A stretch of DNA of 64,000 nucleotides from Burkholderiales bacterium RIFCSPLOWO2_12_FULL_61_40 (GCA_001770935.1 MESI01000037.1:32520-96519); one strand, 5' to 3'; counted from the first letter of the stretch, positions 34,618 through 44,600 are shown. Numbers and translations are program-made. Notes: generated by a model not told the origin, from the letters alone.

Positions 34618-35991
34618 TCAGCCGCCGCCAGCGGGCGTGCAGGCCAGCCGGACCGCTTCCAGTCCACTGCGCACCGCCCCTTCCAGCGTGGCGGGGTAGG
34701 GACCTGCCACGTAGTCGCCGCAAGCGACCAGGCCGGGGGCTATGGCCTGGGCCGGGCGCACCAGGCCGGGGGTGCAGGCAAAGGTGGCGCGTTTTTCCAC
34801 CACGGTTTGCACCGGCTGCAGTGCCAGGCCCAGTTGCACCTGGGCCTGCACCAGCACCTGGCGTTGCAAGGCCTCGCGCTCGCCCGCGCTGGCGCTGACC
34901 ACAAAGGCCAGCAGCCCCTTGGGTCCGCCCAACTGGCCCCGATCGAAGACGAACTGGGCGGGCGCATCCGTGGGGGTGCTGCGCAGGGCCAGCATGGGCT
35001 GGGACAAATGCACACCGGGGGCGTAAGCGTAGACGGTGGCAATCGCCTCAAACTGCAATTGCCGGGCCACGGTGGCCCACTGCTGCATGGTTTTTGCTAT
35101 AGATTCAGGAGCTGCTTGCGCATATTCCACAAGGGCTGAGGCCGCATTGGACGATGAAGTGGCCCAGATGACGGCGTCAAACGGCTCGTCGTTGACGCGC
35201 CAGCGGCCTGGGGAAGGGGAGGGGGGGAGGTGGGGGGGGGCGGATTTTGGCTCGGCGTCGGCAGGCGACGGGGCCGCAGTCCACCGAAGTCGCTCCACCC
35301 GCGTGCCCAGCCGCACGCTACCGCCGCGCGCTTGCACCCAGTCGGCAGCGGGCTGTGGAAACAGGCTGGCCAGATCAATCCGTGGCAAAAGCAGATTGGA
35401 GGCGCCCTGGCCGCCCAGCAGCGAATCTTTGAGGACGGTCAGGAACACCTGGCCGCTGGCGCGTTCGGCCGGGGTGTTCAGGGCTGACACACACAGGGGG
35501 TCGATCAAGGTTTCCAGCACTTGGGGGCTCAGCTGGTGGCACAACTGGGCCACCGAGGTGCCGGGGGCGCAGGCAAAACCTCCCAGCTGCCAGCCGGTAG
35601 CGGCCTTGAGCAAGGACCATTTGTCGGCCCAGCTCCAGCCCACCGCCCCCAGGATGCCGCCCAGGGCGTCCAGCGGGGCGAACCAGCGGGGCAGGGCGAG
35701 GCCGGAGCCGTCGGGAAACTGCAGGGTCAGCGGCAGGCGCAGACAGGCGGCTTCGGGGTTCACGCCGACCTGGCGCATCAGGCGCAGGGTTTCGGTGTAG
35801 GCCCCGATCATGATGTGCTGGCCGTTGTCCAGCACCACCTCCGAGCCATCGGGCAGCGTGCCATTCAGGGCTCTGGCCCGCCCGCCGACTGCGCGGGCTG
35901 CTTCAAAAACTGTAGCAATGTGCCCGGCCTGCGTGGCCGCCACCACCGCCGCCATACCGGCCCATCCGGCCCCTACGATGGCGATTTTCAT
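34618..35991 (-). CDS. hpnE: squalene-forming FAD-dependent desaturase-like oxidoreductase HpnE
   Basis: HpnE reduces hydroxysqualene to squalene, completing the HpnC/HpnD/HpnE route. 457 residues. The FAD-binding start IAIVGAGWAGMAAVVAATQAGH is clear, followed by EAARAVGGRA, VVLDNGQHIMIGAY and the C-terminal APGLVACGDYVAGPYPATLEGAVRSGLEA. Residues about 282-300 (ALVEYAQAAPESIAKTM) are encoded by a copy of repeat family A read in frame. The true start is the ATG at 35991; an in-frame upstream ATG at 36099 lies inside repeat family B and would add an unlikely leader. A low-complexity Pro/Ser stretch (about 245-260) is also unusual. Confidence 0.9.
   Translation of the reverse strand: MKIAIVGAGWAGMAAVVAATQAGHIATVFEAARAVGGRARALNGTLPDGSEVVLDNGQHIMIGAYTETLRLMRQVGVNPEAACLRLPLTLQFPDGSGLALPRWFAPLDALGGILGAVGWSWADKWSLLKAATGWQLGGFACAPGTSVAQLCHQLSPQVLETLIDPLCVSALNTPAERASGQVFLTVLKDSLLGGQGASNLLLPRIDLASLFPQPAADWVQARGGSVRLGTRVERLRWTAAPSPADAEPKSAPPHLPPSPSPGRWRVNDEPFDAVIWATSSSNAASALVEYAQAAPESIAKTMQQWATVARQLQFEAIATVYAYAPGVHLSQPMLALRSTPTDAPAQFVFDRGQLGGPKGLLAFVVSASAGEREALQRQVLVQAQVQLGLALQPVQTVVEKRATFACTPGLVRPAQAIAPGLVACGDYVAGPYPATLEGAVRSGLEAVRLACTPAGGG
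35092..35145 (+). repeat. dispersed repeat, family A, copy 4 (inside hpnE)
   Basis: GCTATAGATTCAGGAGC, then TGCTTGCGC, ATATTCCAC and AGGGCTGAGGCC. The segment TGCTTGCGCATATTC is shared exactly with copy 1. It is translated as part of HpnE on the other strand. Confidence 0.75.
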
Positions 35992-35996
35992 GCGCG

Positions 35997-36154
35997 TTTC
36001 GCCGCCGGGCCGCCCCAAGGCGAAACAGCCCCCTCGGGGGGCAGCGCAGTACGCGAAGCGACAAGCGTGGGGGCCAGTTTCGCCGCCGGGCCGCCCCAAG
36101 GCGAAACAGCCCCCTCGGGGGGCAGCGACGACACGAAGTGCGGGAGCGTGGGGG
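35997..36154. repeat. repeat family B, two tandem copies between hpnE and hpnD
   Basis: Two copies of about 78 bases start at 35997 and 36078 with TTTCGCCGCCGGGCCGCCCC and contain the hairpin CCCCCTCGGGGG. They differ mainly in the 3' third (GCAGTACGCGAAGCGACAAG versus GACGACACGAAGTGCGGGAG). An inverted third copy is at 54744. They separate two genes of one pathway. Confidence 0.85.
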
Positions 36155-36994
36155 TCATATCCTGCCTAAAGCTTGCACCTTCCACGCCAGCCAGAATTTG
36201 CGCAGGGGCGTGAGGCTGACGCGCTGGTGCAGCACCTGGAAATTGTCGCGTTCGATCTCGCCCAGCAGGGCGCGGTAGATGCTGGCCATCATCAGTCCGG
36301 GTTTCTGGGCGCGGCGGTCAACGGCGGGCAGCAGGGCCAGGGCCTCGTCGTACAGGGCTTGCGCGCGCTGGGCCTGGAATTGCATCAAGGCGGTGAACCG
36401 GTCGGAATAGGTGCGCTTCAAAATCTCATGCGCCTTGACGTCGAACTGCTGCAGTTCGTTGACTGGCAGGTAGATGCGCCCGCGCAAGGCGTCTTCCCCC
36501 ACGTCGCGGATGATGTTGGTGAGCTGCAGGGCCTGGCCCAGTTTGTGGGCGTAGGCCGTGGTTTGCGCCTGGGTCTGGCCAAAAATGTTGGCGGCGACCT
36601 CGCCCACCACCCCTGCCACCAGGTGGCAGTAGCGTTGCAGGCCGGGGTAGTCCAGGTAGCGGGTCTGGTTCAGGTCCATCTGGCAGCCTTCGATCACGGC
36701 TTGGAGGTGGCGCTGTTCAATCTGGTAGTCGCCAGCCAGGGGCATCAGCGCCTGCATCACCGGGTGGCTGGGCTGGCCCGCATAGGCTTTGGCGACTTCA
36801 CCCTGCCACCACGCCAGCTTGGTGGCGGCCACGCCGGGGTCGACCATGTCGTCCACCACGTCATCGACCTCCCGGCAAAAGGCATAGAAGGCGGTGATGG
36901 CGGCGCGCCGGGGCTTGGGTAAAAACAAAAAGGCGTAGTAGAAGCTGCTGCCCGAGGCGGCGGCTTTTTGTTGGACGTATTGCTCTGGATTCAT
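36155..36994 (-). CDS. hpnD: presqualene diphosphate synthase HpnD
   Basis: HpnD condenses two farnesyl diphosphates to presqualene diphosphate. 279 residues from the ATG at 36994. Squalene/phytoene-synthase motifs are complete: SSFYYAFLFLPKPRRAAITAFYAFCREVDDVVDD (first Asp-rich motif), QMDLNQTRYLDYPGLQRYCHLVAGVVGEV, and LGQALQLTNIIRDVGEDALRGRIYLP (second Asp-rich motif). It lies between hpnC and hpnE in pathway-linked order. Confidence 0.93.
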   Translation of the reverse strand: MNPEQYVQQKAAASGSSFYYAFLFLPKPRRAAITAFYAFCREVDDVVDDMVDPGVAATKLAWWQGEVAKAYAGQPSHPVMQALMPLAGDYQIEQRHLQAVIEGCQMDLNQTRYLDYPGLQRYCHLVAGVVGEVAANIFGQTQAQTTAYAHKLGQALQLTNIIRDVGEDALRGRIYLPVNELQQFDVKAHEILKRTYSDRFTALMQFQAQRAQALYDEALALLPAVDRRAQKPGLMMASIYRALLGEIERDNFQVLHQRVSLTPLRKFWLAWKVQALGRI

Positions 36995-37022
36995 GGGGCG
37001 TATTGTCGCGGGCATTTAGGGT

Positions 37023-37106
37023 TCGTTACGCCATAACGAGTGCATTTGGCCGTCGGATTTGGGATGCAGTGCCAGGCGCAAAGCGTGATATGTGGCTTTG
37101 CCACAT
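37023..37106. repeat. structured intergenic element between hpnC and hpnD (two hairpins)
   Basis: TCGTTA (37023-37028) pairs with TAACGA (37034-37039) around five bases, and ATGTGGC (37090-37096) pairs exactly with GCCACAT (37100-37106) around TTT. The whole gap 36995-37181 has no gene. It looks like a further mobile or structural repeat, but no second copy is visible in the window. Confidence 0.45.
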
Positions 37107-37181
37107 GATCGATTCGTAACGACGCAATGCGCCCAAAGCGGACGAGCCAAATGTGCATGTTATTGCGCAGCGAGCCCTTAT

Positions 37182-38102
37182 TTACATCCACAGGGCGCGC
37201 CACAGCATGAGAGGCGCGTCCCACCAGCGCAGGGTCGGGCGCTGGGTGAGGGTGGCAAATTGCAGGGCTTCGATGCGGTCCAGAATGCGCAGGCCGCCTT
37301 GCACCACCAGGCGCAACTCCCACCCGGCCCGGCCCGGGATTCTGTGCACCAATGGAGCACCTTTTAGCATCCTGGCCCGCGCAGCATATGCGCAAGCAGC
37401 TATCAATTTGGTAGCAAAAGTGGTTTGCCTGCGGGCCAAAATGTCCTGCGGGTCCACGCCAAACTGCACGCAGTCCTGCCGGGTGAGGTAGTAGCGGCCC
37501 CGTGGGATGTCCACGCTCAGGTCCTGCCAGAAGTTGATCAATTGCAAAGCGGTGCAGATGTCGTCGCTCTCCCGCAGGGCCTGGGGGGCGTGCACGCCGT
37601 ACAGGTGCAGCAGCAAGCGGCCCACCGGGTTGGCCGAGCGGCGGCAGTAGTCCAGCAGTTCGGCCTCATCGGCGTAGCCCGCCTGGTCGCGGGTTTTTTC
37701 GGTGTCTTGCACAAAGGCGTCCAGCAGGTCGTGCAGGGCCTGCACCGGCAGGCCGTGGGTGCGCAGGGTGTGCTGCAGCGGGCCAAATACGGCGGCCCAT
37801 CGGGTGGCGGGGAGGGCGCCCATGGATTCCCCCGTGGGCTGGGCGTGGGCGGCCTGGGTTGCCGCGTTCAGCGCCTGTCGGTAGTCCCACAGGTCCTGCA
37901 AGCGCTGCTCCGCGCTGGCGTCGCCTTCGTCCGCCAGATCGTCGGCGGTGCGGGCAAAGTGGTAAATGGCGGCAATGGGCGCGCGCAGCGGCGCCGGACA
38001 CAGCCAGGACGCCACCGGGAAATTTTCGTAGTGCTGGATGGGAGCGGGGGCCGGTGGGGAGGTGGGGGCGGGCACATGCATGGTGGGGGATTTTGCCTGC
38101 AT
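37182..38102 (-). CDS. hpnC: hydroxysqualene synthase HpnC
   Basis: HpnC converts presqualene diphosphate to hydroxysqualene. 306 residues: HYENFPVASWLCPAPLRAPIAAIYHFARTADDLADEGD (first Asp-rich motif), LLDYCRRSANPVGRLLLHLYGV, DDICTALQLINFWQDLSVDIPRGRYYL (second motif), and GWELRLVVQGGLRILDRIE. The N-terminal 20 residues before HYENFP are Pro/Ala-rich and may be unconserved; an ATG at 38081 is an alternative start. Residues about 227-247 (TKLIAACAYAARARMLKGAP) are encoded by a copy of repeat family A. hpnC, hpnD and hpnE lie on the same strand with repeats filling both gaps. Confidence 0.9.
   Translation of the reverse strand: MQAKSPTMHVPAPTSPPAPAPIQHYENFPVASWLCPAPLRAPIAAIYHFARTADDLADEGDASAEQRLQDLWDYRQALNAATQAAHAQPTGESMGALPATRWAAVFGPLQHTLRTHGLPVQALHDLLDAFVQDTEKTRDQAGYADEAELLDYCRRSANPVGRLLLHLYGVHAPQALRESDDICTALQLINFWQDLSVDIPRGRYYLTRQDCVQFGVDPQDILARRQTTFATKLIAACAYAARARMLKGAPLVHRIPGRAGWELRLVVQGGLRILDRIEALQFATLTQRPTLRWWDAPLMLWRALWM
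37360..37420 (-). repeat. dispersed repeat, family A, copy 5 (inside hpnC)
   Basis: On the minus strand: GCTACCAAATTGATAGC, TGCTTGCGC, ATATGCTGC, GCGGGCCAGGATGC. The palindrome and the TGCTTGCGCATAT segment match copies 1 and 4; the right part is divergent. It is read in frame in HpnC. Confidence 0.75.
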
Positions 38103-38193
38103 TCCTACGGGGGCAATTCCCTATTGAGGTACCCCCAGGGTGCAGGGGTAGACTGGAACCCTTCCGGTAAAACCAATCCATTTTGGAGACTGC

Positions 38194-40320
38194 ATGGCCA
38201 TTGACCTTGATTTTGGTGGTGAGTTGACACTGCTCATCCAAGGGGTTGACCAACTCGATATCGGTTTCACCGTGTTTGACCGCCACTTGGTGATGGTGGC
38301 CGCCAATACACGGTTTCAGTCGCTTTTGAACTTTCCAGACCATCTGTGCCGCCCCGGTGCGACGATGGAGGACGCCCTGCGCCACAATGCCGTGCAAGGG
38401 GAGTATGGGCCGGGTGATGTTGAGGAACAGGTGCGCCAGCGCCTGGAATTGTCCCGCCAGTTTCTGCACCACCGGTTTGAACGCGTGCGCCCCGACGGCA
38501 CCATCATTGAGGTCTGCGGCCACCCCTTGCCCAGTGGTGGGATGGTCACCACCTACACCGACGTCACCATTCCCCGCCAACGTGAGCAGGCCCTGCGTGA
38601 CCTGAGTGCCGAGCTGGAGCAACGCGTGGAAGCCCGCACTGCAGAACTGCGCCGCCGCGAGGCCGAGTTGGCGCGCAAGGCCGCTTTGCTGGAGTCGGTC
38701 ATCCGCAACGTGAACCAAGGCATCAGCTTCGTCAACGCCGATTTGGAGCTGGAGCTGTGCAACCAGAAGTTTGGTGAGCTTTTGCAATTGCCCGCCGAGT
38801 TGTGCCAGCCGGGCGTTGCCTTTGAAGAACTCGCCCGCTTCAACGCCGCGCGGGGCGAGTATGGGCCGGGCGAGGTGGACGAACTGGTGCGCAGCCGGAT
38901 GGAGGTGGCTAAAAAGTTTATTCCCCACCGCTTTGAGCGCACCCGCCCCGGTGACGGCGTGACCCTCGAAATCACGGGCATGCCCACGCCCGACGGCGGC
39001 ATGGTGTCCACCTACCTGGACATCAGCGAACGCAGGGCCACCGAGCAAGCCCTGCGCCTGGAGCGCGAGCGGTTGAGCAGCATTCTGAAGGGCACCAATG
39101 CGGGCGCATGGGAATTCAATTTGCAAACCGGCGAGGTGCGGGTCAATGCGCGCTGGGCTGAAATGATCGGTTACACCGTGGCGGAACTGGCGCCCATCAC
39201 GGTCGAAACCTTACTGCGTTTGTGCCATCCCGACGATCTGGCACTTGCCAACACGGCCATCGCCCGGCATGTGAAGGGCGAAACCGAGTACTACCGCTGT
39301 GAGCACCGCGTGCTGCACAAAGAAGGGCATTGGATTTGGGTGACCGCACATGGCCAGGTTTCGGTCCGCACGGCAGATGGCAGGCCGGAGTGGATTGCAG
39401 GCGCCCATCTGGAAATCACCGAGCGCAAGGAGGCGGAGCGCCGGATTCAGGAACTCAACGAAACGCTGGAAGAACGGGTGGCCGAGCGTTCGGCGCAATT
39501 GAGCGAAGCCATGCAAACCCTGCACCAGTCCCAGGAGGTGCTCGCCCGCAGTGCCGCCAAAGCCACCCTTGGAACCCTGGTGGCCAGCGTTTCGCATGAG
39601 CTCAATACGCCGCTGGGCAACAGTTTGATGACAGCCAGCACCTGCGCCGACTTGGCCAAGCGCTTTCAGATCTTGGTGGAGTCCGGCCAACTCAAGCGCT
39701 CGGACCTCAGCGCGTTTGTGAGGGAGATCCGCGAAGGCAGTGATTTGATCGAGCGCAACCTGCACCGCGCCGTCGAATTGGTGCGCAATTTCAAGCAAGT
39801 CGCTGCCGACCAGGCCAGCGAGCAGCGCCGCACTTTTGAGGTGGCCGCGGTGGTCCGGGAGGTGCTGGACACCCTGCGGCCCAGTCTGAAGCTGCACCCG
39901 CACCAGGTGCTGGTCGAGATACCGCAGGAGATTTGGATTGACAGCTTTCCAGGCGCCCTGGGGCAGGTGCTGATCAACCTGATCAATAACGCGTACTTGC
40001 ATGCCTTTGATGGCCGGTCCAACGGCTGTGTGCGCATTGCCGCCCAGGCGCAGGACGGTTGGGTGGAGCTGCGCATTTCCGACGACGGGGTGGGTATGCC
40101 GAAGGCGCTTCTGTCGCAGCTGTTTCAGCCCTTTTTCAGTACCAAAATCGGTCGTGGCGGGACCGGCTTGGGCATGACGATTGTTGAAAATCTGGTGAAA
40201 AAGACCCTGGGCGGAACGCTGGCCGTGCAGTCGACACGCGGGGTGGGGTCCAGTTTCCATATTCGACTGCCCCAAGTCGCGCCGCGCGACGGGGATACAG
40301 GGTTCGACGCCTCCATTTGA
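38194..40320 (+). CDS. multi-PAS sensor histidine kinase
   Basis: 708 residues and no membrane helix. Two related PAS domains of the PAS_7 type (about 15-125 and 170-280; each has the pattern R.N..QGEYGPG..EE.V and a final TYTD or TYLDIS) are joined by coiled-coil helices. A PAS_3-type domain follows (about 300-415, GAWEFNLQTGEVRVNARWAEMIGY). The phosphoacceptor region is LVASVSHELNTPLGNSLMTAS (around 470) and the HATPase has NLINNAYLHAFDG, DDGVGMP and GGTGLGMTIV. No response regulator lies beside it, so it is an orphan. The signal is unknown and probably cytoplasmic. Confidence 0.92.
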   Translation: MAIDLDFGGELTLLIQGVDQLDIGFTVFDRHLVMVAANTRFQSLLNFPDHLCRPGATMEDALRHNAVQGEYGPGDVEEQVRQRLELSRQFLHHRFERVRPDGTIIEVCGHPLPSGGMVTTYTDVTIPRQREQALRDLSAELEQRVEARTAELRRREAELARKAALLESVIRNVNQGISFVNADLELELCNQKFGELLQLPAELCQPGVAFEELARFNAARGEYGPGEVDELVRSRMEVAKKFIPHRFERTRPGDGVTLEITGMPTPDGGMVSTYLDISERRATEQALRLERERLSSILKGTNAGAWEFNLQTGEVRVNARWAEMIGYTVAELAPITVETLLRLCHPDDLALANTAIARHVKGETEYYRCEHRVLHKEGHWIWVTAHGQVSVRTADGRPEWIAGAHLEITERKEAERRIQELNETLEERVAERSAQLSEAMQTLHQSQEVLARSAAKATLGTLVASVSHELNTPLGNSLMTASTCADLAKRFQILVESGQLKRSDLSAFVREIREGSDLIERNLHRAVELVRNFKQVAADQASEQRRTFEVAAVVREVLDTLRPSLKLHPHQVLVEIPQEIWIDSFPGALGQVLINLINNAYLHAFDGRSNGCVRIAAQAQDGWVELRISDDGVGMPKALLSQLFQPFFSTKIGRGGTGLGMTIVENLVKKTLGGTLAVQSTRGVGSSFHIRLPQVAPRDGDTGFDASI

Positions 40321-40388
40321 GGTCTTGGGGGGGGCTGTGGCTGGAGGGGACGGCTGCAACTTGACAATCGTTCGCATTTCCAATAAAT

Positions 40389-40411
40389 TACTAACCAGTT
40401 GGTCATTAGTA
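40389..40411. promoter_or_regulatory. inverted repeat upstream of the RND pump operon
   Basis: TACTAA (40389-40394) and TTAGTA (40406-40411) are exact reverse complements with 11 bases between, enclosing a smaller ACCA/TGGT pair. Its place 40 bases before the pump genes in AT-rich sequence suits a TetR-type operator. No regulator gene is adjacent. Confidence 0.5.
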
Positions 40412-40451
40412 TTTTTTGGCCTTTTGTACCACCCCTCATCCCCGTTGCACC

Positions 40452-41633
40452 ATGCCTATCCAATCCTTCCCCACCGGGGCCATGCTCATCGCTGCTGCGC
40501 TGGTGCTGTCCGCGTGTTCCAAGCCAGCGCCTCCGGAGGAGCCCATCCGGGCCGTCAAAGTGGTCACTGTGGGCATGGACAGCATGCACTCTGGGTCCGA
40601 ATTTGCGGGTGATGTGCGGGCCCGCACCGAGTCGCGGCTGGGCTTTCGGGTGGGTGGCAAGATGGTGCGGCGCCAGGCCGAACTGGGCCAGCGGGTCAAG
40701 GCCGGTGATGTGCTGGCCCAGCTCGATCCCCAGGATTTGAAACTCGCCAGCGCAGCCTCGCGTGCACAAGTGGCGGCGGCAGTCACCAACCGGGATCTGG
40801 CAGCGGCCGATTTCAAACGGTTCAAAGAACTGCGTGAGCAAAACTTCATCAGCGGAGCCGAGCTGGAGCGGCGCGAGGCCGCGCTGAAAGCCGCGCAAGC
40901 CCAGGTGGACCAGGCGCAGGCCCAGGCTTCCGGCCAGGGCAACCAGGCGTCTTACGCGAATCTGGTGGCCGACGTCTCCGGGGTGGTGACCTCGGTGGAC
41001 GCCGAGCCCGGCCAGGTGGTGGCCGCGGGCACGCCGGTGGTGCGGATTGCGCAGGACGGCCCGCGGGACGTGGTGTTCACCGTGCCGGAGGACAAGGTGG
41101 CGCTGATCACGACCGGCTCTGCGGTGGATGTGCAGGTGTGGGCCACCAAGGCGGTTCTCAAAGGGGTGGTGCGCGAAGTGGCCGCCAGTGCGGACCCGGT
41201 GACACGCACCTTTGGCGTGAAAGTCTCCCTGGATGCCAAAGAAGCCCTGGCGCTGGGCACCACCGTGACGGTGCTGCCGCAAGCCTTGGACCGCAGCGGA
41301 ATACAGGTCATCAAGTTGCCGACCAGTGCGTTCCACCAGGTGGGCAAGGCCTCGGCCGTGTGGGTGCTCGACACCGCCAGCATGACGGTCAAACTGCAGC
41401 CGGTGCAAATTGCCACGGCCGACGGCAACGAGGTGGTGGTGGCCAGCGGTTTGCAGCCCGGCATGCTGGTGGTGACAGCGGGGGTGCATGTGCTGTCACC
41501 CGGCCAGAAGGTCACCATTTACAAGGAAAAAACGGCTGCAGCCCCCGTGCTACCTGCGCAAGCAGCTACCAATTCAGTAGCAACTGCCACCGCCGCATCG
41601 GCTGTGCCAGCAGACGTTTCCGTCGCAAAGTAA
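40452..41633 (+). CDS. RND efflux periplasmic adaptor lipoprotein
   Basis: 393 residues. The lipobox LVLSACSK gives a lipidated N-terminus in the inner membrane. Membrane-fusion-protein features are seen: ESRLGFRVGGKMVRRQAELGQRVKAGDVLAQLDPQDL (lipoyl half), a coiled hairpin (about 95-170), VSGVVTSVDAEPGQVVAAGTPVVRIAQDG (second half) and a beta-barrel part. The C-terminal 30 residues (APVLPAQAATNSVATATAAS) come from a copy of repeat family A and are not typical of the family. It is followed by the RND pump gene after 7 bases. No outer membrane factor is encoded here. Confidence 0.92.
   Translation: MPIQSFPTGAMLIAAALVLSACSKPAPPEEPIRAVKVVTVGMDSMHSGSEFAGDVRARTESRLGFRVGGKMVRRQAELGQRVKAGDVLAQLDPQDLKLASAASRAQVAAAVTNRDLAAADFKRFKELREQNFISGAELERREAALKAAQAQVDQAQAQASGQGNQASYANLVADVSGVVTSVDAEPGQVVAAGTPVVRIAQDGPRDVVFTVPEDKVALITTGSAVDVQVWATKAVLKGVVREVAASADPVTRTFGVKVSLDAKEALALGTTVTVLPQALDRSGIQVIKLPTSAFHQVGKASAVWVLDTASMTVKLQPVQIATADGNEVVVASGLQPGMLVVTAGVHVLSPGQKVTIYKEKTAAAPVLPAQAATNSVATATAASAVPADVSVAK
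41540..41590 (-). repeat. dispersed repeat, family A, copy 6 (C-terminus of the adaptor gene)
   Basis: On the minus strand: GCTACTGAATTGGTAGC followed by TGCTTGCGC, then GGTAGCACGGGGGCTGC. It is translated in frame as the tail of the adaptor. Confidence 0.7.
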
Positions 41634-41640
41634 GGCACCT

Positions 41641-44600
41641 ATGAACCAAGAACAACCCAAAGAGAGTTTCAACCTCTCCAAGTGGGCGCTGGAGCATACG
41701 GCGCTGACCCGGTTTCTGATGATCGTGTTGCTGATTCTGGGCGCTTCGGCCTATTTTCAGCTGGGGCAGGACGAAGATCCGCCGTTCACCTTCCGCCTGA
41801 TGGTGGTGCGCACCTTCTGGCCCGGTGCCACGGCCCAGCAGATGGCGGAGCAGGTCACCGACAAGATTGAGCGCACCTTGCAGGAAGTGCCCAACGCAGA
41901 CAAAATCCGCAGCTATTCCAAGCCGGGTGAGTCCACCATTTTGTTCCAGGTGAAGGACTCGACCAAGGCCACAGACGTGTCCAATATCTGGTACACCGTG
42001 CGCAAAAAAGTGGGCGATATGCGCCTGACATTGCCCGGCGGTATCCAGGGGCCGTTTTTCAATGACGAATTTGGCGATGTCTATGGCGTGATTTACGCAC
42101 TGGAAGCCGATGGCTTCTCCAGTGCCGAGGTCAAGGCCTTTGCCGATGAGGTGCGGCAAAAACTACTGCGCGTCACCGATGTGAACAAGGTCGAGCTGTT
42201 TGGTGTGCAAGACGAAAAACTGTACATCGAAATTTCGCAAAAACGGCTGGCGCAATTGGGCCTGGACATGAACCAGGTGCTGGCGCAACTGGCCCAGCAA
42301 AACGCGGTTGAGGGGGCGGGGGCGGTGCAAACGCCGCTGGATGTGGTGCAGGTGCGGGTCGGTGGGCAGTTTACGGCGGTGGATGATTTAAGTGCCATGC
42401 CGATCCGGGGCAGTTCGGGCAACCAGCTGCGCCTGGGCGACATTGCCAACATCAAGCGCGGTTATGTGGACCCACCGACCGTCAAGGTGCGCCACCAGGG
42501 CCAGCAGGTCATCGCGCTGGGTGTGTCCATGGCCAAGGGGGGGGACATCATCGCCCTGGGCAAGGCGCTGAAGGTCGCGGTGGAAAAAATCGGCAGCACT
42601 TTGCCGGTGGGCGTGCGGCTGGTCAATGTGCAAGACCAGCCCAAGGCCGTGGCCAAGTCGGTCAACGAGTTTGTGGGTGTGCTGGTAGAGGCGATTGTGA
42701 TTGTGCTGGCCGTGAGCGTGATCAGCCTGGGTCTGCACAAGCGCAGCGGCAACGTTTCCTGGTTCAGGCGCTACTACGTGGATATGCGCCCCGGCCTGGT
42801 GGTGGGCATCACCATTCCACTGGTGCTGGCCGTGACATTTTTGGGCATGCTGTACTGGGGCATTGGTTTGCACAAAATCTCATTGGGCTCGCTCATTATT
42901 GCGCTGGGCCTGCTGGTGGACGACGCCATCATTGCCGTGGAGATGATGGTGCGCAAGATGGAGGAGGGCTACGACAAGGTGCGTGCCGCCACGTTTGCCT
43001 ATGAGATCACCGCCATGCCCATGCTGACGGGTACGCTGATTACTGCCGTCGGTTTCCTGCCGATTGGTATTGCCAAGTCGTCCACCGGCGAATACACCTT
43101 CGCCATTTTTGGGGTGACCGTGCTGGCGCTGGTGTTGAGCTGGATTGTGTCGGTCTACTTCGTGCCCTATTTGGGAACCCTGTTCCTCAAGGTCAAGCCC
43201 CATGGTGTGGGTGAACAGGCGCATGAACTGTTTGACACGCCGTTCTACAACACCTTCCGCAAAACCGTGAACTGGTGCGTGCAGCACCGCTGGATCACCA
43301 TTGGCGCCATGCTGCTGACCTTTGCGCTGGGCATTGTGGGCATGGGCAAAGTGCAGCAGCAGTTCTTCCCCGACTCCAGCCGCCCCGAGGTCTTGCTGGA
43401 CGTCTGGTACCCCGAAGGCACCGCCTTTGCCGCCAACGAAGCCACCACCAAACGCATCGAGGCCCGCCTGATGCAAGAGCCTGGTGTGGAAAGTGTGAGC
43501 ACCTGGGTGGGATCAGGCGTGCCGCGTTTCTATTTGCCCATGGACAATATTTTTCCGCAAAGCAATGCCTCGCAATTCATCATCCTGCCCAAGGATTTGA
43601 AGCTGCGCGAGTCGATCCGCATCAAACTTCCCGCACTCATGGCGCAGGAATTTCCTGAGATCCGGGCCCGCGTCAAAATTTTGCCCAATGGCCCCCCTGT
43701 GCCTTATCCGGTGCAATTCCGCGTGGTCGGTGGCGAGCCGTCGGGCTTGCGCGAACGGGCTGATGAGGTCAAGGCCGTCATGCGCCAGAGCAGCAACACA
43801 CGGGGGGTGAACGACAACTGGAATGAATCGGTCAAGGTGATGCGCCTGGAGGTGGATCAGGCCAAGGCACGGGCTTTGGGGGTCACCAGCCAATCCATCG
43901 CACAAGCGTCCAAAACCCTGCTGGTCGGCTCCACCGTGGGCCAGTACCGCGAAGGCGACAAGCTGATCGACATCGTGCTGCGCCAGCCCCTGGACGAACG
44001 CAGTGCCATCACCGATATCGCCAACGCCTACCTGCCGACAGCCTCGGGCAAGTCGATTCCGCTGACCCAGATCGCCAAACCCACGTTCGCCTGGGAGCCC
44101 GGTGTCCTGTGGCGCGAAAACCGCGACTACTCCATCACGGTGCAAAGCGACATCGTCGAGGGCCTGCAAGGTGCCACGGTGACTGCCGAGCTGTTGCCCA
44201 AGTTGCGCGAGTTGGAAGCCTCCTGGAAAACCAAAGACCTGGCGGGCTACCGCATTGAGGTGGCCGGCGCGGTGGAGGAAAGCAGCAAGGGCTCTGCCTC
44301 CATCGTGGCAGGCGTTCCCATCATGCTGTTCATCACCTTCACCCTGCTGATGCTGCAACTGCACAGCTTCAGCCGCGCCATGCTGGTGTTTTTGACCGGG
44401 CCTTTGGGCATTGCCGGTGTGGCGGGTGCACTGTTGTTGTCCGGGCGTCCCTTCGGCTTCGTCGCCTTGCTGGGGGTGATTGCCCTGATGGGCATGATCC
44501 AGCGCAATTCGGTGATCCTGATCGATCAGATTGAGCAGGACCGCGCCGCCGGAATCCCTGCCTGGGACGCGATTGTGGAGTCCGCTGTGCGCCGTTTGCG

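Noticed and set aside
35991-36099. In-frame upstream start of hpnE at 36099
   Set aside because: The added 36 residues come entirely from repeat family B, and the FAD-binding motif starts directly at the ATG at 35991.
35997-36154. Direct repeats considered as a CRISPR array
   Set aside because: Only two units, directly adjacent with no spacers, and a related copy lies alone inside another gene.
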